Shown: one piece after another, positions 8,381 to 17,456 of the stretch | Position numbering within the stretch: position 1 is the stretch's first letter | Layout of the letters: every line of letters begins with the position of its first letter | From: Lachnospira multipara LB2003 | GTDB lineage: Bacteria > Bacillota > Clostridia > Lachnospirales > Lachnospiraceae | DNA: 64,000 bases | NCBI RefSeq assembly: GCF_000702205.1 | Contig: NZ_JNKW01000005.1 | Coordinates: 110,679 to 174,678, forward strand | Direction: 5' to 3' | Position numbers and translations under genes: made by a program | The notes under the pieces: model-generated | Told to the model about the DNA's origin: nothing | Seen by the model: the letters and a program-made list of their open reading frames with translations, nothing else | Databases searched by the model: none

Positions 8381-11300
8381 CTAGTAAACAAGCGCATTAA
8401 CAGCTTTGCGTGCAAGGCTATATAAGCTAGATGTAGAGACTTGTGTTTCTCCTATAGCAGTATTTATATTTTCTAGTTCCTCTACAAAATCCACCTGTTT
8501 AAAACTACCATCATTAACATAAGTATCCTTTATCTTGCCCTTTAAAATGTCCATTTTTTCCACACTTTTACTTACCTTAATACTTGCAGCAATTGTATCA
8601 TTACTTACCTGCATATTAAGACTAGTCTTTCCGTATTCCTTGCTATCTAATTCAATGGCTATTTGACCCTTAAACTCAGATGTTGAAACTAGCTTTAAGT
8701 TTATCATTCCTATTCCATCCTCTGATGTATAAGGTATTCTATACTCTCCTTTGTCTCTTAATTTTGATGCATAATTAAACTGTCTATTGTTAATTCTTAA
8801 CAGTTCTAACATTTCAAAATTAAGATTAGAAAGTGCATTTGCTCCTGCCATTTCCATCATATTAGACGCACTAGAATCATTATTAGTCCCAACTAATCTA
8901 CCCTCAATTGCTGCCTCAAGACTATCATTACTAGCTTCCCTTAATTCTTCTATGTAATTATCAAGTTCTTCCTTTTGTCCAATTTTTTCTATTACTTCTC
9001 CTATGCCCTTTACTTTAACTGGACTAATAGCTGCATTGGCAATAATAAAATTATCGGATTTAATTAATTCACTTACAGCCCTTAGATTTCCCATATTTTC
9101 TTCTAAATCTGCCTGTAATAAATTATTATATATCCTATCTTCTACATTGCTTTTTTCTAGCAATTCTCTTGTGTATTCATTATCTAATTCCTGCTCTAAT
9201 CTATAATCATATTCAACACTAATATCATTGATAAATTTATTAACCGATTCCTTTTCAATTCCATATTTATTGTCGATTTTTTTCAATGTATTAGGTGTTA
9301 TATAATTCTTATTATTGTTAAATAATGCCTTATAATAGTTAATCTCGCCTTCTATGCTTGCTAGTCCTGTATTGTCATCTATTGTTCTATCAATACCACT
9401 GTGTTTTCTACTTTCAAAAGCGGTAATAAGATTTCCCATAGATACATCAGCGCCCTGCTTTATAAGACGACCAACCGATTCTCCAGCATCCTTAGTAAAA
9501 ATATTCATCATTCTATAGATGCCTATAAACATCTTTCTTTCATCTGCTGTAATATTGTTTGTTCTATCTAATTTATACAAAAATTTTGCAAACTTTTCTT
9601 CATTAGCCAAACTTGCCTCACTATTTTGTTCAACAAGATATTCATTTAGATCAGAGATGTCGCTTTCCATTGGATTAATACCATCTCTAATCATCTTAAG
9701 GGCTGTCTCTGGTTTCATATTATTAATCAAGTTCTTAAGAGTTTCATTTACTGTCTTAACTTTATTAATATTATCAGTTGTCTCCTCCATGCCATTAAGA
9801 GCTAATATTCTAACTGCATCTCTATTAGCCTTATTATCTTCTAGTCCTAAACTATTTAATATTTCCACAGCACTATTTTTAACAGCCTTACTCATAGAAT
9901 CCCCTAAGTCAGGTCTTATCTGTGTTCCAACTGTCTCATATGTCTTATCATATAAATCAAGCTTACTTTTTATTTGCATTCCCACATTTGCAACTGTGTT
10001 AATTGTGAGAATAGTTGCAGCTTCACTAGTATTAATAAGCTTACTAAAGGCAAAAAGAGGGGTTTCTTTAATTTCTTCAACACGAGTACTAACATCTATT
10101 GCTCTTCTTATATCAGCTGCTAAATTTCCTGTACTATCAAGCCCCTTTATAAGTTCTTCATTTAACTTACTTATTGGAGTTGATAATAGTTTATCTACAT
10201 TATTTACCAAAAAGGCACTTGCACTGCTTGTCATTAATATTCTTGTTTCAAGTAATGTATAATATGCAGCATTTGCCTTAGCATTATCTGTATTATTATC
10301 CTCTAAATTTATATCCTTAATTAAGGCCAAAGCTTCATTAGGATCAAATACTTCCTTCCCTTTATCATTAGCTTTAACTGCCTTATATATGTTTTCTAAG
10401 TTAATTGAAAGTTTATTGTCTATGCAAGTTTTAATTTCCTTAATACCAGCATTATTACTTGCTTCATAAGCCATTTCAACTGCTTCTAGTTTGGAATATT
10501 TACTTGTTACATAAACATTATTTATGCTCTCACCAAGGGCTAAATTATCGACCATTTTATCTAATATTTGTGCCTTGCCCGTTAAACTTTTTATTTCGTT
10601 AACATCGACTGAATCTAGTTTTTCTAAATTTTCTAGATTAGTTGCTGTTACTGGAATGTCCGATTTTAACAAAAGCTTTGCATTTTCTAATGCAGCCTTT
10701 AAGTCTTCACAATTAGATGACTGAACAACTCTAACTAATTGATTTCTCATACCATCAAGATCTGCATCACTAATTGTGCTAGACATATTAAATGTGCTAT
10801 TTGTAGCCATTTGTGCATTATAAATTCCATCAATAGTTGCTTCTACATTATTAGACACCATATATAATTTTGCCTTGCTATTTAAGCCTTCTAATTTGTC
10901 TATTTTTTTCATAGTATCTTCTATAGATACCAAGTCTTCTTCTTTTAATTCTATACCCTTATCATTAAGCCTATTAGACACTTCATTAGCTAGAGCTTTA
11001 CTTCCTGTTGCTTTTATTAAAGCCTCTTTATTAATTGGTGTGCCATAGGCTCTATAGTCCTTTGAATGCATTGCAAGTTCAACTCTTATCTTATCTATAA
11101 TTGTAAGCATTTCATCCTTAGATGCGTCTGTAAGATTATAGCCCTCTTTATCAATTCCTATAGCATCAGCTACACTTGAGCCTGACAACTTTTTCATAAG
11201 AGCTTTTAATCCAATTTGTGCACCCTTAGCACTATCCATAATTTGAGATTTTACATCATTAGCTTCAGAAAGGAGTTCATCATATGCATTAATGCTTTTC

Positions 11301-11446
11301 TTCTCTCCATTAGACACAAAAGCAGCGGCAAATGTTTTATCTACACTTGCCGTCTTAGACATATTATTGTTTAAGATATTTATAGAATTATTACTTGTTT
11401 TTTCATTTCTATCTAAAAAAGTATTTACATCTATATTTAAACCCAT
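8381..11446 (-). CDS. DUF6240 protein, candidate flagellar hook-length or secreted flagellar protein
   Basis: A 1021-residue protein that I recognise as the DUF6240 type found next to flagellar genes in Lachnospiraceae. It has no signal peptide or membrane span. It is almost entirely helical and repetitive: segments resembling 'I.AT.....LANE...RL...GI.L..E.' alternate with 'L...A...L.....V.AT..NL..L' units. The last 150 residues change character to a beta-rich domain (YRIPYTSEDGIGMINLKLVS, then FKGQIAIELDSKEYGKTSLN, IAASIKVSK), which resembles the layout of the FliK/Flg_hook C-terminal domain. It has its own sigma-28 type promoter like flagellin. A FliK-like role is inference; a ruler or export substrate is equally possible. 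The start ATG follows TAAGGAG. Confidence 0.7.
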   Translation of the reverse strand: MGLNIDVNTFLDRNEKTSNNSINILNNNMSKTASVDKTFAAAFVSNGEKKSINAYDELLSEANDVKSQIMDSAKGAQIGLKALMKKLSGSSVADAIGIDKEGYNLTDASKDEMLTIIDKIRVELAMHSKDYRAYGTPINKEALIKATGSKALANEVSNRLNDKGIELKEEDLVSIEDTMKKIDKLEGLNSKAKLYMVSNNVEATIDGIYNAQMATNSTFNMSSTISDADLDGMRNQLVRVVQSSNCEDLKAALENAKLLLKSDIPVTATNLENLEKLDSVDVNEIKSLTGKAQILDKMVDNLALGESINNVYVTSKYSKLEAVEMAYEASNNAGIKEIKTCIDNKLSINLENIYKAVKANDKGKEVFDPNEALALIKDINLEDNNTDNAKANAAYYTLLETRILMTSSASAFLVNNVDKLLSTPISKLNEELIKGLDSTGNLAADIRRAIDVSTRVEEIKETPLFAFSKLINTSEAATILTINTVANVGMQIKSKLDLYDKTYETVGTQIRPDLGDSMSKAVKNSAVEILNSLGLEDNKANRDAVRILALNGMEETTDNINKVKTVNETLKNLINNMKPETALKMIRDGINPMESDISDLNEYLVEQNSEASLANEEKFAKFLYKLDRTNNITADERKMFIGIYRMMNIFTKDAGESVGRLIKQGADVSMGNLITAFESRKHSGIDRTIDDNTGLASIEGEINYYKALFNNNKNYITPNTLKKIDNKYGIEKESVNKFINDISVEYDYRLEQELDNEYTRELLEKSNVEDRIYNNLLQADLEENMGNLRAVSELIKSDNFIIANAAISPVKVKGIGEVIEKIGQKEELDNYIEELREASNDSLEAAIEGRLVGTNNDSSASNMMEMAGANALSNLNFEMLELLRINNRQFNYASKLRDKGEYRIPYTSEDGIGMINLKLVSTSEFKGQIAIELDSKEYGKTSLNMQVSNDTIAASIKVSKSVEKMDILKGKIKDTYVNDGSFKQVDFVEELENINTAIGETQVSTSSLYSLARKAVNALVY

Positions 11447-11488
11447 AAAAAAACTCCTTATTTCCTGTACTAATCTTCTCTACGATTA

Positions 11489-11515
11489 ATATCGGAAACA
11501 AGGAGTTAAAATATA
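11489..11515 (-). promoter_or_regulatory. Sigma-28 type promoter of the DUF6240 gene
   Basis: On the minus strand TATA, 15 bp, TCCGATAT. The -10 octamer is identical to that of flagellin. It sits about 40 bp upstream of the DUF6240 start codon, in the short gap after glgB. Confidence 0.7.
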
Positions 11516-11527
11516 AGTTAATGTTTT

Positions 11528-13489
11528 TTACCTATCAATTTTTGTTGGTAAACAACGGCTTACATCACCGTCAAATTCATAAACATTTATTCCATATCTA
11601 TCAAGATCAATTAATAATGAATCGTCATATCCATCACAATTTCCCTTAACTGATTGAATCTGCTTTGCCTGTTTTTCTTCATTATCACCTAGCACTAATT
11701 TATACTTACCTGCAATTGGTGTACCAATTCTAAATGATGGTCTTTCAATTGGTGTAAAATTAAGAACAAAGAGTAAATTTTTCTTTCCAGAAGGACTAAT
11801 TCTAATAAATGATAATACGCTATTATCCTTGTCATTAGCATTAATCCATCTAAATCCCTTTTCATCATAATCTGTCGCATAAAGAGCTGGATATTTTTTA
11901 TAAAGCTTCATACACTTTGATGTAAATTCCTGCATTGCCTTATGTGAAGGATCCTCAAGTAAGTACCAATCAAGGGATTTCTTCTCACTCCATTCATTCC
12001 ACTGACCAAATTCCTGACCCATAAATAAAAGTTTTTTACCTGGATGTCCTGTCATATATGCATAAGCCAATTTAAGGTTAGCAAATTTATCTTCCCTGTC
12101 ACCAGGCATTTTTCCAAGCATAGAATTCTTTAAATGAACCACTTCATCATGTGATAAAACTAATATGAAATTCTCGCTATATGCATACATAAGTGAAAAT
12201 GTAATTCGTCCATGGTTGAATTTTCTAAAATATGGATCCAACTTCATATATTCTGTAAAATCATGCATCCAACCCATATTCCACTTAAATGTAAATCCTA
12301 AGCATTCGCCATTATCAGGATCACCTGATACCATAGGCCAAGCTGTTGATTCCTCAGCTATTGATATTGCCTGTGGGAATCTCTTTCTTAATATGCTATT
12401 AAAGTGCTTTAAAAAGCTCATAGCTTCTAGGTTTCCATTGTCGCCATATTTATTAGGAATCCAATTTCCATCTGATCTTCCATAGTCAAGGTATAACATT
12501 GAAGCTACCGCATCCACTCTTAATCCATCTACATGGAACTTATCTATCCAATATAATCCGTTGGCAATAAGGAAGTTGGATACTTCATTCTTCTCATAGT
12601 CAAAAACCAAAGTTCCCCAATCTGGATGTTCGCCCTTTCTTGGATCTGCGTATTCATAAACACAACTTCCATCAAACTTAGCAAGTCCGTGAGCATCCTT
12701 AGGGAAATGAGCTGGTACCCAGTCAAGAATTACACCTATTTTTTTCTTATGCATATAGTCAACAAAATACATAAAATCTTCTGGTGTACCATATCTTGCT
12801 GTTGGAGCATAATATCCTGTTACCTGATAACCCCATGAGCCATCAAATGGATATTCTGCAATTCCCATTAACTCAATATGTGTATATCCCATTTCTGATA
12901 CATAATCAGCTAACTTATCTGCTAGCTCTCTATAACTAAAAAATCCATCATCTGAATCTTCTATTTTCTTTTTCCATGATCCTAAATGGCATTCATAAAT
13001 TGACATTGGAGACTTTAAATGGTTTTCCTTTTTCTTAGCTTCAACCCATTTTTCGTCCTTCCATGTAAAGCCATTAAGATTTGTGATTTTTGATGCTGTT
13101 GCTGGTCTTAATTCTGCAGCATTAGCATATGGATCTGCCTTATATAATGCTTCTCCACTCTGTGAAATAATTAAGAATTTATATAACTGATTCTCCTTAG
13201 CACCTTCTATAAATAAATCGTAAACGCCACCCTCTGATATTTTCTTCATATCATATCCGTATGCGTCCCAATTATTAAAATCGCCTACAACATAAACCTC
13301 TTTAGCCTTTGGAGCCCAGACAACAAAATACACGCCTTCTTTGCCATCTTTTGTGCAAAGGTGCGCTCCCATTTTGTTATAGATTTCATAATGTGTTCCA
13401 TTTCCAAAAAGATATGCATCAAGCTCTGTAAATGCAATATCCTTATAGTCTGGAAATGCGCATTTTTTCTCAATTTTTGCCTTACTCAT
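11528..13489 (-). CDS. glgB: 1,4-alpha-glucan branching enzyme GlgB
   Basis: A 653-residue GH13 branching enzyme that introduces alpha-1,6 branches into glycogen in the cytoplasm. An N-terminal CBM48 spans about residues 30-130 (GVYFVVWAPKAKEVYVVGDFNNW). The (beta/alpha)8 barrel follows with all GH13 regions: DWVPAHF, FHVDGLRVDAVASMLY with nucleophile D326, the general acid in ISIAEESTAWP (near 380), and LSHDEVVH. The C-terminal all-beta domain closes the protein. Length and motifs are complete. AAGAGGTGG precedes the start. No other glycogen genes are adjacent, so it stands alone here, divergent from the MraY-like gene. Confidence 0.96.
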   Translation of the reverse strand: MSKAKIEKKCAFPDYKDIAFTELDAYLFGNGTHYEIYNKMGAHLCTKDGKEGVYFVVWAPKAKEVYVVGDFNNWDAYGYDMKKISEGGVYDLFIEGAKENQLYKFLIISQSGEALYKADPYANAAELRPATASKITNLNGFTWKDEKWVEAKKKENHLKSPMSIYECHLGSWKKKIEDSDDGFFSYRELADKLADYVSEMGYTHIELMGIAEYPFDGSWGYQVTGYYAPTARYGTPEDFMYFVDYMHKKKIGVILDWVPAHFPKDAHGLAKFDGSCVYEYADPRKGEHPDWGTLVFDYEKNEVSNFLIANGLYWIDKFHVDGLRVDAVASMLYLDYGRSDGNWIPNKYGDNGNLEAMSFLKHFNSILRKRFPQAISIAEESTAWPMVSGDPDNGECLGFTFKWNMGWMHDFTEYMKLDPYFRKFNHGRITFSLMYAYSENFILVLSHDEVVHLKNSMLGKMPGDREDKFANLKLAYAYMTGHPGKKLLFMGQEFGQWNEWSEKKSLDWYLLEDPSHKAMQEFTSKCMKLYKKYPALYATDYDEKGFRWINANDKDNSVLSFIRISPSGKKNLLFVLNFTPIERPSFRIGTPIAGKYKLVLGDNEEKQAKQIQSVKGNCDGYDDSLLIDLDRYGINVYEFDGDVSRCLPTKIDR

Positions 13490-13650
13490 TTTTTATTACC
13501 ACCTCTTACTCTTTTACAAACTAACATTAAATAATCTTTCGTTAGCTTTTACTTTCCCCTTTGTAAATAAACTTAACGTTTTTACTTTTTTTAGTTTAGC
13601 ATATTTTCTTTATAATTACTAATAAATTTTGACCTCAAGTCATTCTTTTT

Positions 13651-13679
13651 TTGCCCTTTTATCTGCTTTGTGCTATACT
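13651..13679 (+). promoter_or_regulatory. Sigma-A promoter of the MraY-like gene
   Basis: TTGCCC at 13651-13656, 17 bp, TATACT at 13674-13679; the start codon is 49 bp downstream. Confidence 0.7.
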
Positions 13680-13727
13680 ATCGCTTGAATTTATAATAAA
13701 AAAGATAATTAATCTTGGGAGGCCATT

Positions 13728-14696
13728 ATGTTTATATATCTTTTAGGCGATAGTTACTTTAAATGGACTACATTTTTTGGCGTAATATTCGCATTCATAC
13801 TTACCTTTGCAGCTATCTCATTAGCTAAGGCTATTTTACCACGTGATGCCGGTAGAGCATTTGCTATTAACGGATCAAAATCTGTTGGTAAGCCTCGAGG
13901 AGCTGGTTTAGTATTTATACTTACATTTGTAATTTCAACTCTTCTTTTTGTTAAGATTAATATAGAAATGTGCATCTACCTATGCTTAATAGTATTTGAG
14001 ATGCTTTCAGGATATTTTGATGACGCATCATCAAAGCCTTGGGGAGAATTAAAGAAAGGTCTTATTGATTTTGTTATTGCTCTTGTTTGTGCATGTACAT
14101 TCCTTTACTTTAACCCTAACACATTTACACTAGCCCTTTTTGATAAAACTATAACTCTTAATCCAATTGTTTATGGTATTCTTATAATTATTCTTATCTG
14201 GGCAAGTATTAATGTTACTAACTGTTCTGATGGTGTTGATGGTTTATGTGGAACATTATCAATTGTTACTTTATCAACAACTTATATTCTATTCCATGAA
14301 ATCGCCTCATCAGAATTACAATATAGACATTGCGTAATTATTATGGTGGTTTGCTTACTTGCTTACCTTTGGTTTAACTCTTCACCTAGCCAGTTACTTA
14401 TGGGTGATGCTGGTTCAAGAGCAATCGGTATTTTTATTGCCATCACATTCTTAAAGCTTCATAGCCCATTCTTATTTATTCCAATGGCTATTATGCTTAT
14501 TCTTGATGGTGGTCTTGGCTTAGTTAAACTTACAATTATGCGTGTATTTAAAACTAAGAACTTCATGAAAAATCTTAGAACACCTATTCATGACCATATG
14601 AGAAAAAATAAGACATGGTCAGATACACAGGTTGTTGCAAGATTCGCTATTATACAGCTTATAATTGCATTAGCAGTTATTTACGCCCTAGTTTAA
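13728..14696 (+). CDS. MraY-like polyprenyl-phosphate phosphosugar transferase
   Basis: A 322-residue membrane protein with about ten helices, of the MraY/WecA (GT4 phosphoglycosyltransferase) family. These enzymes move a sugar-1-phosphate from a UDP-sugar onto undecaprenyl phosphate. Family motifs are present: the acidic pair in LSGYFDDASSKPWGELKKG, NCSDGVDGL, LLMGDAGSR, and TPIHDHMRK. In MraY the last is usually TPIHHHFE; here the His triad is HDH. It is not in a division/cell-wall cluster, so either this is the sole relocated MraY or a paralogue for another wall polymer. GGGAGG precedes the ATG. I am confident of the family, less so of the substrate. Confidence 0.8.
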   Translation: MFIYLLGDSYFKWTTFFGVIFAFILTFAAISLAKAILPRDAGRAFAINGSKSVGKPRGAGLVFILTFVISTLLFVKINIEMCIYLCLIVFEMLSGYFDDASSKPWGELKKGLIDFVIALVCACTFLYFNPNTFTLALFDKTITLNPIVYGILIIILIWASINVTNCSDGVDGLCGTLSIVTLSTTYILFHEIASSELQYRHCVIIMVVCLLAYLWFNSSPSQLLMGDAGSRAIGIFIAITFLKLHSPFLFIPMAIMLILDGGLGLVKLTIMRVFKTKNFMKNLRTPIHDHMRKNKTWSDTQVVARFAIIQLIIALAVIYALV

Positions 14697-14720
14697 TATT
14701 GAATTTAATAGACATTAAAA

Positions 14721-14752
14721 AAAGAATGAGAATTTTATTTCTCATTCTTTTT
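14721..14752. terminator. Bidirectional terminator, MraY-like gene and exonuclease gene
   Basis: AAAGAATGAGAA pairs with TTCTCATTCTTT with A and T tracts on both sides. It overlaps the last codons of the minus-strand exonuclease gene. Confidence 0.8.
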
Positions 14753-15715
14753 TATTGCATTTCTTCTTTCAGCTTGTCTTTTTAAACGCTTATGTTCTCT
14801 TTCTTTGTTTTGTCTGTCTTTAATTTTTTTAGCGCCTTCAATGTCTGTTTTTTTCATAATTCTGATCACATAATATTGGCCATTATCAGCTTGTTTTGTT
14901 CTAAATCGTCCCTTTATTAAGCCATGCTCTATACACTCAAAAAGCCCATAATAAACTTTTGAATTAGTTGCAAACCATTTTATTTTTCTCTTCATTGCTT
15001 TGCCACAATAAATACAATTGCAAGCTCTTACAACTCTATCGTCTGCTGCCCTTTCTCTTGAGTCAAATCCTCTAGAGATATATTTTTCATATTCACCATA
15101 ATTTTGATATATTTCTTCTTTTCTTGTGTTAGGAATGAAATATGTATCTATACTTGTATAATGACCAACTTTTTTTAGGTCGATTTTTTGCAAAACCTTG
15201 GCAGTATAGTGTGCGTCAGAAAGAGCAGAATGATATTCTTCTGTTTCTCTAATTTTTAGTTCCTGAATTGCACTTTTTAGATTAAGCTTATCCTTACCAT
15301 TAAGGTACATGTAACTATATAATTTCTGAACATCAAGATATATAAAAGGCTTTGGGAATGGAATATCCACTTTATAATGTTTCATATTTCGTTGTAGCTC
15401 AGTTAAATCCATGCTACCCCAAATTGCAAAAGTATATTCATCACCACACCATTCAAGAAATTCTTTTATGGCATTCTCAAACAAATCGCCCTTTTCTAAA
15501 TCACTTTCTGTTAAATGAATAACTTTTTTAACTGCTGATTGTAATTTTTTATATGCTCTTGGCTTAATTACTCTCTGCCATTCGCCTTTATATCTTAATT
15601 TTTCGTCTAACTTAACTGCGCCAATTTCTATTATTTCAAATGGCATATCAGGTAAGGAGTTAACCTTTCCAGTGGAACTTTGATTCCATTCAAGGTCTAA
15701 TATAATATAATTCAT
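14735..15715 (-). CDS. DEDDh 3'-5' exonuclease with C-terminal zinc-ribbon-like region
   Basis: A 326-residue exonuclease of the RNase T/DnaQ fold. Motif I is ILDLEW (D7, E9) at the N-terminus. A second acidic residue appears in the AIWGSMDLTEL region, and the ExoIII motif HSALSDAHYTA contains the DEDDh histidine and aspartate. Residues about 225-290 hold CNCIYCGKAMKRK and FECIEHGLIKGRFR, which look like a small zinc ribbon. The tail is very basic (KKIKDRQNKEREHKRLKRQAERRN), suiting nucleic acid binding. It resembles KapD-like sporulation or RNA exonucleases, but the target is unknown. It is a single gene whose stop lies inside the shared terminator. Confidence 0.82.
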   Translation of the reverse strand: MNYIILDLEWNQSSTGKVNSLPDMPFEIIEIGAVKLDEKLRYKGEWQRVIKPRAYKKLQSAVKKVIHLTESDLEKGDLFENAIKEFLEWCGDEYTFAIWGSMDLTELQRNMKHYKVDIPFPKPFIYLDVQKLYSYMYLNGKDKLNLKSAIQELKIRETEEYHSALSDAHYTAKVLQKIDLKKVGHYTSIDTYFIPNTRKEEIYQNYGEYEKYISRGFDSRERAADDRVVRACNCIYCGKAMKRKIKWFATNSKVYYGLFECIEHGLIKGRFRTKQADNGQYYVIRIMKKTDIEGAKKIKDRQNKEREHKRLKRQAERRNAIKKNEK

Positions 15716-15812
15716 AAATTGATATTTCTCCTCTTGGCTTATAATAACCTGACTATATTATATAAGAATTATACATTATAATAAAGTACCTCATTAAGAT
15801 ATATTTCAAGTG

Positions 15813-15841
15813 TTTCACACACTACTTTGCTAAAATATTAT
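15813..15841 (+). promoter_or_regulatory. Candidate promoter of the cobalamin-riboswitch transcript
   Basis: TTTCAC, 17 bp, TATTAT. The hexamers are weak, but it is the best-placed candidate upstream of the riboswitch. Confidence 0.4.
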
Positions 15842-15867
15842 TTGACTACATTCCAACTTATATGTAA

Positions 15868-16079
15868 ACTTTTATCTAGCTAGCAAGGAATACGGTTAGA
15901 ATCCGTAGCAGCTCACTCTACTGTATTGTGTTACATTTAATTATTTAAGCCACTGATTTTCTTTAGTTTATGGTTTTTCCTCAAAAGCTTAGACCAAAGT
16001 CATTTGGGAAGGTTAATTAAATGGCTTATACACTAAGCCAGGATATTTGTTAGCAAAAATTTTTTACTGTCCCCTGGTG
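15868..16079 (+). ncRNA. Cobalamin riboswitch
   Basis: The conserved blocks of the B12 riboswitch occur in order. First is AAGGAATACGGTTAGAATCC followed by GTAGCAGCTCACTCTACTGT, matching the 'GGAATxxGGTxxAAATCC..CTGCxxCxACTGT' core. Next come AAGCCACTG at about 15947 and GGGAAGG at 16006-16012, and then AAGCCAGGATA (B12-box position) at about 16034. The CCAGG of that box can pair with CCTGG at about 16073, 50 nt before the start codon. A GATGA/TCATC hairpin sits just before the Shine-Dalgarno, so translation control is plausible. Boundaries are approximate. The regulated gene is the surface protein that follows. Confidence 0.85.
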
Positions 16080-16121
16080 AGAGGTTCGACAAGTGATGAT
16101 TATTCATCGGAGAGGAAAATT

Positions 16122-17363
16122 ATGAAAAAAACAATTAAGCATGTTTTTGCTCTTTTTTGCACTACTCTTGCACTTATTCCAACTGCAATTAGTGTTAAAG
16201 CAGACGTAAACAAGACAACACCAAATGTTTCTGATGTGAAAGCTCAAGCTATTACTACTGCTAATTATTGCTTAACATCTGACGCTAATCTTTTTAGTGA
16301 CTTAAGCACTAATTCAAATTTCCATACAGCTTCAAGAGACCTACTTCTTGCTAATGCTGTAGGGGCAGATATTACTACTGAACTAAATACATATTTAGAA
16401 ACTGTTAAGACGCTTCTAAATGAAGACGGATCTTTAATTCTTGATAGTAGTAATGGTTACATACTTGCTAACTACGCTGATCTTTTGGATGTTCTTGCAA
16501 TCGCTAAAATCGATGCAACTAACTTTGAAGGACACGATATTGTTAGTATTTTTAATGAGCAGATGAAAGCTGTTACAACTAGTCAATTTGCAGATTCTAA
16601 TTATGTAAATCCTTATCTTCTAAGTGGTTTATATGCAACAACAAGATCATACCATTCACTCTTATCAGACTATGATCAGATTTATACAAATCTCACAGCT
16701 GCCATTAAATCAATAACAACTAATGAAGGTGTACAATACTATGGTTTCTCAGCTGATAATGACTTTAATGTATTAACAGGTATGACAGCACTTTATAACA
16801 GCGATGCTGAATTTGCACAAAAAATCGATGCTATTGCAACTAAGCATACAAATACAACAGCAGACTCAGCTGGTACAATCTATACAGACCCAGAAACTGG
16901 AGCAGTATTCTTTTATGGAGCATTAAACTCAGATTCAACTGCACTTTCCCTTGGTTTTGTATCAGAATATGGTTCTAGCGAAAATTCAGCAATTAAGTAC
17001 AATGCCTTAATTAGCAACTTTAAGTCACAGACAACTGCTGGTGCTTTTACATATTACGGAGATGATAGCATATACTCTTCTCGTGATGCATTATTAGGAT
17101 TAAGTGTTTACATTAGTTCTTTAGAGAATACTACTCATCCTTTCTATGTAACACCATATATAAATACAGTTTCTAATAACGAAACAGAAAACGACACAGT
17201 AAACGAGACAGAAAATAACACAGAAACTAGTGCAGCTCCTATTCTAGATTCAGCTCAAACAAGCGATAACTTAAATCTTTCTCTTACAGTTGTTTTAATG
17301 GCTGCTTCTTTAGTAACTGTTGCTTCATTATCAATAAATAATAAGAAAAATAACGTGTTATAA
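16122..17363 (+). CDS. Riboswitch-controlled surface-anchored helical-repeat protein, candidate B12 receptor
   Basis: A 413-residue secreted protein. The start at 16122 follows GGAGAGG; an upstream in-frame ATG overlaps the riboswitch and was rejected. A signal peptide ends near residue 27 (AISVKA). Residues about 35-345 are helical with repeated toroid-like units ending in phrases such as NGYILANYADLLDVLAIAKI, DFNVLTGMTALY, DSTALSLGFVSEYG and SRDALLGLSVY. This is the pattern of terpenoid-cyclase/prenyltransferase alpha-alpha toroids, the fold of the N-terminal half of intrinsic factor and transcobalamin. A Thr/Asn/Glu-rich linker leads to AQTSD, a hydrophobic helix and a Lys/Asn tail, resembling a divergent sortase sorting signal. 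The riboswitch and the neighbouring ECF operon point to cobalamin capture. That function is inferred, not shown. Confidence 0.65.
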   Translation: MKKTIKHVFALFCTTLALIPTAISVKADVNKTTPNVSDVKAQAITTANYCLTSDANLFSDLSTNSNFHTASRDLLLANAVGADITTELNTYLETVKTLLNEDGSLILDSSNGYILANYADLLDVLAIAKIDATNFEGHDIVSIFNEQMKAVTTSQFADSNYVNPYLLSGLYATTRSYHSLLSDYDQIYTNLTAAIKSITTNEGVQYYGFSADNDFNVLTGMTALYNSDAEFAQKIDAIATKHTNTTADSAGTIYTDPETGAVFFYGALNSDSTALSLGFVSEYGSSENSAIKYNALISNFKSQTTAGAFTYYGDDSIYSSRDALLGLSVYISSLENTTHPFYVTPYINTVSNNETENDTVNETENNTETSAAPILDSAQTSDNLNLSLTVVLMAASLVTVASLSINNKKNNVL

Positions 17364-17422
17364 TAATATTAGTGTTCACTATAGACCAACATAGACGAGA
17401 CTTTTAAGACAGTGAATACAAG

Positions 17423-17456
17423 AAAAAGGTATGTGAGAAATCACATACCTTTTTTA
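17423..17456. terminator. Bidirectional terminator between the B12 surface protein and the ECF operon
   Basis: AAAAAGGTATGTGA-GAAA-TCACATACCTTTTTT, a 14-bp perfect stem between the converging genes; it touches the stop codon of the S-component gene. Confidence 0.9.

Noticed and set aside
9519..10262. 247-codon open frame on the plus strand
   Set aside because: It is antisense to the DUF6240 gene, has no ribosome site, and its Ser/Leu-rich composition is a codon shadow of the helical minus-strand protein.
6673..11446. Prophage or integrated element
   Set aside because: No integrase, transposase, attachment site or transposon-like ends were found anywhere in the window; base and codon use is uniform.
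16047..16121. Extended N-terminus of the riboswitch-controlled protein
   Set aside because: The extra codons overlap the riboswitch platform, and a signal peptide and GGAGAGG fit the ATG at 16122.
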